Source: Symbiodinium kawagutii (taxonomy: Eukaryota > Sar > Dinophyceae > Suessiales > Symbiodiniaceae). From it: a DNA stretch of 64,000 nt. Below, piece after piece: positions 58,206 to 64,000 of the stretch; position 1 is the stretch's first letter; each line of letters opens with the position of its first letter. The notes beneath the pieces were generated by a model. It was not told where the DNA came from, made no database searches, and saw only the letters and a list, made by a program, of their open reading frames with translations. The stretch covers positions 322,958 through 386,957 of the forward strand of contig VSDK01014170.1 of NCBI GenBank assembly GCA_009767595.1, read 5' to 3'. A program made the translations under genes and the position numbers.

Positions 58206-58610
58206 TGAAAGCGGTGACGGATGCAGTAGGAACCGAACGTTATTAGGGTTGGGACATGCATGCAGTGGTGACGGACGCAGTAGGAACCGAACGCTATTAG
58301 GGTTGGGACATGCATGCAGTGGTGACGGATGCAGTAGGAACCGAACGTTATTAGGGTTGGGACATGCATGCAGTGGTGACGGATGCAGTAGGAACCGAAC
58401 GTTATTAGGGTTGGGACATGCATGCAGTGGTGACGGATGCCGGAGGAACCGAACGTTATTAGGGTTGGGACATGCATGCAGTGGTGACGGATGCAGTAGG
58501 AACCGAACGTTATTAGGGTTGGGACATGCATGCAGTGGTGACGGATGCAGTAGGAACCGAACGTTATTAGGGTTGGGACATGCATGCAGTGGTGACGGAT
58601 GCAGTAGGAA
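58206..58610. repeat. 54 bp minisatellite, about 7.4 copies
   Basis: The unit begins AGTAGGAACCGAACGTTATT, continues AGGGTTGGGACATGCATGCA and ends GTGGTGACGGATGC. Only a few substitutions separate the copies (for example ACGC at 58273, CCGG at 58441). Because 54 is divisible by 3, long open frames arise on both strands (18-residue units such as PSPLHACPNPNNVRFLLH in reverse). Nothing shows that any is translated. Confidence 0.97.
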
Positions 58611-58987
58611 AAATGCAAAAAATGAAGAAGACACCACGGCGTTTTATGAGCCGTGCTCCAACTACTCCAGGTATGGAATATTTACCTACATATACCTTAC
58701 ATACCATTAAAGGCCTATAAAACGACCTCAATGTAGGTAAATGATGTGCTAAACATACCATGCACTGCACATCCGGGTTGTGTATCATGATGCATGTCCT
58801 GGTTCGCGGTTTAAATTAAACCCCTGTTAAAAATACTGACCAACCAAACAGCATCTTTTTAAATACTAGGGAAAACAAACAGGCGGTATGAATATAAAAC
58901 ATTGTAAACAAAACACCGAATATAAAGCCACTGAATATAAAACCACCAGCCAGAAGTAACCAGATTTGAATTGAGATCCTCCCTTGC

Positions 58988-59113
58988 CAAGGGACAGGGT
59001 TCCGGAGATGCCACCTCTGGCGACATCAGCAGGGCCCGAGACACTCGCGGAGTTGGCCCAACCGTGGTCGACGTCAGGCGCCGTTTCTTCCGTTCTGGGG
59101 TGGAAGGAGCTGC
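58988..59113 (-). CDS. Basic Ser/Pro-rich exon
   Basis: A 126 bp exon, 42 codons, follows TTTTCAGCACCAG and ends at a GC donor (TTG then GCAAGG); a GA donor nine bases later is also possible. It reads AAPSTPERKKRRLTSTTVGP, TPRVSRALLMSPEVASPEPC. RKKRR is a nuclear-localisation-like cluster. No family recognised. Confidence 0.55.
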
Positions 59114-59594
59114 CTGGTGCTGAAAAGAATGGATTTGTAGCTCGATTCAAATAGATTAACTAATTGTGACTTCATTAGCCATTATGGTACAATTAGTGAA
59201 CCATACCTAACCACCATAGTTAACCATCATTAGTTAAAGACCGTTAGTCAACCATCATTAAGCAGCATTAGTTCACCACCATTGGTGAACCGCCGTGAGC
59301 CATCATGAGGATGGTGCCAACAATTTGTCATAGTTTTTTTGCGTATGAGACTTCATGAGACTTCTCTGCAACCCTCTATAGCTCATTTTAGTTGGACACC
59401 AAAAAACAAATCAAACAAATCAAACTTGGATCAAGAACATATGATTAACTAAAGCATCGAATTGAAGGGCAATTTGTAGCTTCATTCGCGTAGTTAATTT
59501 GTAGCTTTAGTAGCTTCATTCGCGTTGCCTTTTGGGATCTTTTGGGGTTTTGAGTTTCGGGGCCCTCGAACATAGCAAGCGAGTCTTTGCACAC

Positions 59595-59663
59595 CTGAGC
59601 CAAGGCATCCTTGCGCTGGTGCGCCGAAGCGGGTGTTGCCACTTCACGCGGGATCTTCATTTC
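59595..59663 (-). CDS. Small exon
   Basis: A 69 bp exon, 23 codons, between GAGCTACCAAG and a GT donor (CAG then GTGTGC). It reads EMKIPREVATPASAHQRKDA then LAQ. Probably the same gene as the exons at 59890 and 58988, all in phase 0. Confidence 0.55.
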
Positions 59664-59889
59664 CTTGGTAGCTCCAAAGGACGATTAGCAAAGGATAAGG
59701 CTAGAGATGGCTAGAGTAGCTGCTACAAGTAGAGCCTGACTGGAGTATGGAGGCACCATGTTGTTTTGGATTTTTTTTCGGGAAGCCAACTTAGACAATT
59801 TAGAAGCTGCCATCCAAATTCTGCGATGCCAACCAATTTGACTCCCTGGCTTGGCAGCAAAAGAACAGTCTGGCATAATTCTGTGATAC

Positions 59890-60015
59890 CTGATTGCCAT
59901 CCCTGTCACGGAGTGATTTTCTGGCACGGTTCTCCCAACAAGCGGGATACAAGCAAAACAGTCGCACGTGTTCGAGTGCCAAATCCATGCACGCATCACC
60001 GGTGTCTGCAAACGT
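59890..60015 (-). CDS. Unidentified exon
   Basis: A 126 bp exon, 42 codons, between GATTGCAG and a GT donor (CAG then GTATCA). It reads TFADTGDACMDLALEHVRLF, CLYPACWENRARKSLRDRDG. It is phase 0 at both ends, like the exons at 59595 and 58988, so the three may be consecutive. No family recognised. Confidence 0.55.
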
Positions 60016-60939
60016 CTGCAATCTCATTTGTACTTGATTTGTAGATTTCTTGCAAAGTTCTTCGTTCATATTCATTCTCTTCATTCTTATCATTCTTTAT
60101 AGTACTGCATGTCTCGATAATGCTCAATATATTCTAAACAAATCCTTCTTTGTTTCGTGAACTTCCTCAGCCTCCCTGTTCAGTCGGGTAGCTGGATGAG
60201 CGGAAAGGCCAAAGCGCCGCTTTTCGACAACGGAGTTCGACATCTGGTCTCGCAGCTTTCCTTATGGGACACAGTGCTCGCACTTGTGGTGGTAGCCAAT
60301 GGTGGCCAATGGTGGCCATACAATTTCCGTATTCATCTTTTGGCAGTGTCTGGTCATGTCTGGTCCCTGGCTGAACTGCATCAGGTTTGTCAATAATCCG
60401 AGCTGAGCTCCCTGAGGACGAAACTCAATCTCACAATCATTCTGTAATTCATATTCTGCAGGGGTAGGCACGGATACAGTTCAAACAGCGCTCATATTAG
60501 ACTCTAGTAAACTCTTTCTTCGACCTCACTAGCAATGCCGAGGATCTTTCCTGGCCGGAGGCCTGACGAGTTTGCAAACAACTGCAAGAACCAAGATTAA
60601 ATAAGCCCCACCAAGCCCCTCCTCCCAAACGCTGCGCTACACATCCATAGGGCTTCAAAAGCCATTGCGAGCACTTGCAACTCCGATAAGTGTACTGATT
60701 CTACTGTGGTCTGTTAGATTCACCAAGTCTCAAACACGTCCTGCTTGCCACCTTAAGATTATTGACGTGCTGCTGCATCTCTTGCGAGCATCGTTTTGAA
60801 CATGTTTCGATCATCAAACTGTTTAACCCACACAGATATCAGCATCAAAATGCATCAAATATCTCCAACTGACCGAGAAATGCTAAGTGAAACCTTTTGA
60901 AACCACGAAGTGATTCGTTGATTTCGTTGGGATCTCATG

Positions 60940-61118
60940 GGATTCGCCTGAAGGATCTGGCGAAGGGATGGCTCCATGGATCCCTGACTTGATGGCGTTG
61001 CAGGCAATGAAGCGTCGGAGATTTGCATTCCCAACTGCTTCCTGAGGTCGTGAGATGTCGTGAGCGTAGCCGATGTCACGTCTTGGATGCTGATTTTTAC
61101 CGAAAAGCGGCATGGCAT
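60940..61118 (-). CDS. Unidentified exon
   Basis: A minus frame reads VKISIQDVTSATLTTSHDLR, KQLGMQISDASLPATPSSQG, SMEPSLRQ before ATCCTTCAG. A second minus frame is open as well (NLRRFIACNAIKSGIHGAI), so the frame is unsettled. No family recognised. Confidence 0.4.
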
Positions 61119-61239
61119 TAAATTGCGTCTAAAACATAATAATTAGTAGTGAATCATAGTCAATAGATGAGAAGCATGGCGTTGACTTTAAGCAAAAGAT
61201 CCATGATGATACACGGTGAATAGATGTGAAAAATGTCAC

Positions 61240-61500
61240 GCTGCTACACCACACAGGCAGTGAATTCCTGGGCAGCCACCTGAGGCAAGGAACTTTCGCA
61301 TCTTCTGCCGGCCCGGCAGGCCCAACACTCGTCGGGCCTTGATCTCATCCTCTTCGTCCAACGAAATGCCACAGAAATGGAGGATGGTCTGGCGATGGGT
61401 GGCAGGTGGCACGCTGCAGAGCGCACAGCTCTGACTTCGGAATGCCAAGAAGTGCATGTCAGCACAAAAATCAGGGGCCACCGTAGCAGTTGTTAGTAGC
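61240..61500 (-). CDS. Unidentified Cys-containing exon
   Basis: A minus frame reads DFCADMHFLAFRSQSCALCS, VPPATHRQTILHFCGISLDE, EDEIKARRVLGLPGRQKMRK and FLASGGCPGIHCLCG. Cys pairs suggest metal binding. GC-rich compared with its flanks. Borders not fixed. Confidence 0.45.
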
Positions 61501-61799
61501 AAACATCAGTTGTACTAGTTTATCAACCCACACCCATCGGGACATGGGAGGATGTGGGGCATAGTACTTATTTGCCAATACCTATCGAGCCTGAAGCCAC
61601 TTATCCTTCTGCCTGGTTTTGGGATGTTTTTTGATCTTCAAGTCACGCGACTTCAAAGTGAGACAAAATGAGGAATGAGATGCAATGAGCATATTTCGCC
61701 TATTGAACTGTAAGCCCCAAAAGGTAAACATGCACTCACGATCGCCACACGCGGGAAAACGAATGGCATGTGCCAATAGAAGATTCAGCGCAAGAACCC

Positions 61800-62660
61800 G
61801 AATGCCCACATGTTCTCGAAGAAGACACTCTTGAAAGATTCTCGTTGAGCGACACTCTTTTATGACACTCTGCGCGCAACTCTCTCTAAGGAACCTCTTG
61901 TACAAACAATCTTGGTATAGTTGTGAAGCGGTCTGGTGACACACTCTTGGCGCGGTACGCCTAGCATGCCCCGCTTGCAAGATACTCTGATAGAAGATGC
62001 TCTGGTATACTCTTGTGAGAAACGCCTGTGAGACACTCTTGTAAGACATTATTGGTGGGATGCTCCTGGTATGAAGCTTCTTTGAGACAGTCGGGGCAAA
62101 GCACTCTCTGACTGTAACTCTCTTGTACTTGGGGTGACGCCATGGGGTATGTTACTACGACACTCTTGGAGTGACACTGTGAAACAACAGGCTTGGTGTT
62201 GCACTCTTGGTATGGGACTCTTGGCATGAAAATCTTGGAGTTACACTCTCGAAGTGCACTTTGTGCATGCCACTATTCTGAAAAACTTTCATGAGACAGT
62301 CTTAGTAAGACACTCAGGGTGAGACCTGGTAAGACTATCCTGGCATGACATTTTGAGTATCACTTCTGCAAGCAAGTCTGGTATATGTCACTCTTGCTTT
62401 AAAACACGTGGCATGAAACTTTTGAACTGATACTCTTGGCGTTACATTTTTGAGACTCTTCTACAAAACTCTTTACGTGACACTGTTTCGAGGAACTCTT
62501 GCAATTTGTCAGAGAATCTTGGTAGGACACGATTGGGAAAATGGTCCTGATATGTCGCTCGCTATGGCACCCTTTTAAAATATATACACTCTTAGCTTGA
62601 GTTGCAAAGCTCTCTTGGAGTAACGCGCTCTTGTGGGCAACTACATCAACTACCGTGGGG
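61800..62660 (-). repeat. Degenerate array, about 17 bp period, consensus near CAAGAGTGTCNNAC
   Basis: On the minus strand CAAGAGTGTC, CCAAGAGTGC, CAGAGTATC and similar units recur for about 850 bp, roughly every 16 to 18 bp. Open frames give repeating Ser-Val-x-x-Glu-Cys-Leu-Thr type peptides (e.g. NVLQECLTGVSHKSIPEHLL). An old, diverged tandem array; whether it is translated is unknown. Confidence 0.7.
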
Positions 62661-62699
62661 AGACACATGTAGCCGGCAGAACATCACCACTAACACGTA

Positions 62700-62920
62700 G
62701 CCAAAACGCTATCACAACACCACAACTGAAACACTAGCAAAACACCACCAAGCAGAACATTGCCACAATCACACCACCACCGCCACTACCAAAGGACCAC
62801 CACCGCAAATATACCAAAACACCACCAAAGCACCTCCACCGCCGCAACTGCCCGCCATCATCAACACCACCACCACTCCCGCCAGAACCACCAGAGAACA
62901 CCAGCACACCACCCAAACAA
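62700..62920. repeat. Imperfect (ACC)n repeat
   Basis: ACC, ACCGCC and AACACCACC units on the plus strand (Gly-rich in reverse). It follows the 17 bp array directly. Confidence 0.9.
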
Positions 62921-63245
62921 CGTCTAAAACGTAATCAAACGTCACTTTCGCAGCACTACCTCATACGCGGGAAGCATTTTGTACACGCATGGGCTTTGAG
63001 GAGCAAAAACTAGTGGTACAAAGGATCCTCTCATATGCATCCCCTCTGGAAACAAAACCAAAAACCACGCTCGTCTGTTTTTTCAAAACTTTGGAGCCCT
63101 GTACACACAAGCAAAAGAAAATGTCGTTTACTCAGCAGATTTGTGGGCCGCTAGTTGTATGAGCTGTTGCGTGAGTATACATCCAACACCATCCCACCGT
63201 GATTTCGCACTCACGACATCGAAGGACATAGCTTATAACACAGCT

Positions 63246-63401
63246 TCAACGGTGCGCAATCCATGCCAAGGATGCATCTCCGAGAGACTGTAGCGGCATG
63301 TCGCGTACATAGAGGGGCAACATCTGCAGATCCAAAAAAGTGCCAAATGTCTGCAGCAGCTGCTGATCCTTGGTGAAACTCTTTGTTGAAGCTTTGAATA
63401 A
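63246..63401 (-). CDS. C-terminal exon with stop
   Basis: A 156 bp exon, 52 codons including TGA, follows TATGTTAG. It reads LFKASTKSFTKDQQLLQTFG, TFLDLQMLPLYVRDMPLQSL, GDASLAWIAHR. Strongly coding-like and complete to the stop. It is probably the 3' end of the gene whose exon lies at 63.5-63.9 kb. No family recognised. Confidence 0.6.
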   Translation of the reverse strand, partial: LFKASTKSFTKDQQLLQTFGTFLDLQMLPLYVRDMPLQSLGDASLAWIAHR

Positions 63402-63589
63402 CTAACATAAATTGATATAAATTGAATGATTTTGGATTTGTTTTTGAATGCATTTAAATGTCAATGCCAAGGCTTGGGACCTTCCCGCAGCCCAACCATT
63501 TTCCAACACTCTCAGAGTAACTGTCAACTGTTCAGCATGATGAACGAAACTTCGCAAATGGAAAAGACAGTCTCTTAATATCCCTTAAT

Positions 63590-63888
63590 TCGAGTCTAGT
63601 TTCGAGAGTCCCATCTAGAGCAATTCCAGGCAAAACTTCTTGAACTTCCTGACTTTCCTTCACGTTCTTCTGTTTCAAATCATCCGCGAGACTTTTAGCT
63701 TGTGTGTGTAACCGATCCATCTCTTCCTCAGGGACTTTGACAAAAAAGCTCCAGGACTCTTTTTTCGAGACCAGGTTCTGCAATCCTTGCTCCCCAAGAT
63801 TCATGCCCAAATCTTGAACGTATGCCTGCTGGCCTTCCCTTCCTCTCAGCCAACATGCATCCGAAACAGCCATCAATTGCCATTGCAT
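63590..63888 (-). CDS. Helical exon(s) at the right edge
   Basis: A minus frame reads QQAYVQDLGMNLGEQGLQNL, FFVKVPEEEMDRLHTQAKSL, ADDLKQKNVKESQEVQEVLP. Long charged helices, probably coiled coil. A second frame (MAIDGCFGCMLAERKGR) overlaps the upstream half. It continues to the left in the exon at 63246..63401 if they are one gene. The gene start may lie outside the window. Confidence 0.45.
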
Positions 63889-63965
63889 TCCCCACAGGTG
63901 CAGTATAGGCTGATGTAGGTACAGGCACGCAGAATTTTTGCATATATAAAAAGATATAAAAAAAT

Positions 63966-64000
63966 GAATATAAATAAATAAATAAATAAATAAATAAATA
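63966..64000. repeat. (AAAT)n microsatellite
   Basis: About eight AAAT units at the right edge, preceded by other A-rich sequence. Confidence 0.95.

Noticed and set aside
58199..58637. Long frames in the 54 bp repeat, or a CRISPR-like array
   Set aside because: Units are contiguous with no unique spacers, so it is a minisatellite. The frames follow from a length divisible by three.
1..64000. tRNA, rRNA or spliced-leader RNA genes
   Set aside because: No B-box-like GGTTCGAATCC in a plausible tRNA context, no rRNA-like stretch, and no full DinoSL sequence seen by eye.

Overview
This window looks like nuclear DNA of a dinoflagellate, most likely a photosynthetic Symbiodiniaceae-type species. 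The evidence is direct. Coding sequence is broken into short exons (36 to 250 bp) by introns of mostly 170 to 330 bp. The donors are a mixture of GC, GA and GT, and the acceptors are nearly always AG followed by G. One intact nuclear gene carries a bipartite plastid and thylakoid leader with a Phe motif typical of peridinin plastids. Between the exons are many microsatellites and 10 to 12 bp tandem repeats. There is no bacterial-style operon, no CRISPR array, and no rRNA or tRNA gene that I can see.

Every gene I could support lies on the minus strand, so the window reads as one unidirectional block transcribed right to left. From right to left: a gene ending at 63246 (63.2-63.9 kb); unidentified exons at 60.9-61.5 kb; small phase-consistent exons at 59.6-60.0, 59.0 and 57.5 kb; an acidic Cys-containing exon and a membrane-like exon at 55.9-56.7 kb; a single-exon thylakoid-lumen protein (54827..55429); unidentified exons at 51.9-53.9 kb; ribosomal protein eS7/RPS7 in two exons (45878..46735); many unidentified exons at 33.5-44.7 kb; a five-exon gene of an uncharacterised protist family with an FFDDN motif (28.7-30.6 kb); a Lys-rich/Cys gene (21.3-21.8 kb); a long RCC1-repeat gene (about 17-20 kb) possibly running on to 15.9 kb; a coiled-coil/proline-rich gene (12.6-14.2 kb); a single-exon membrane sulfotransferase (10413..11771); small exons near 8.7, 7.8 and 7.2 kb; and, at the left edge, the end of a cyclic-nucleotide-binding protein (about 452..1864).

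The strongest splice models (RCC1, cyclic-nucleotide-binding, RPS7, FFDDN, coiled-coil) rest on exon lengths and phases that fit exactly and on a domain that reads continuously across the joins. Most other entries are single exons recognised by open frame, composition and flanking splice signals. GC-rich exons here often look open in more than one frame, so their frame is less certain.

The most unusual feature is a set of (GA)n tracts. All 14 that I see are GA on the minus strand, the sense strand of the genes. At least six follow a common sequence close to GATGGCGCTGGA, and several sit between short direct repeats that look like target-site duplications, the best being a perfect 14 bp pair at 43774/43814. 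This suggests a family of very short insertions ending in a GA tail and inserted in gene orientation. Other notable structures are a 54 bp minisatellite open in several frames (58.2-58.6 kb), a degenerate array of about 17 bp period (61.8-62.65 kb) and a cluster of CTTGCGC motifs (23.4-23.65 kb).
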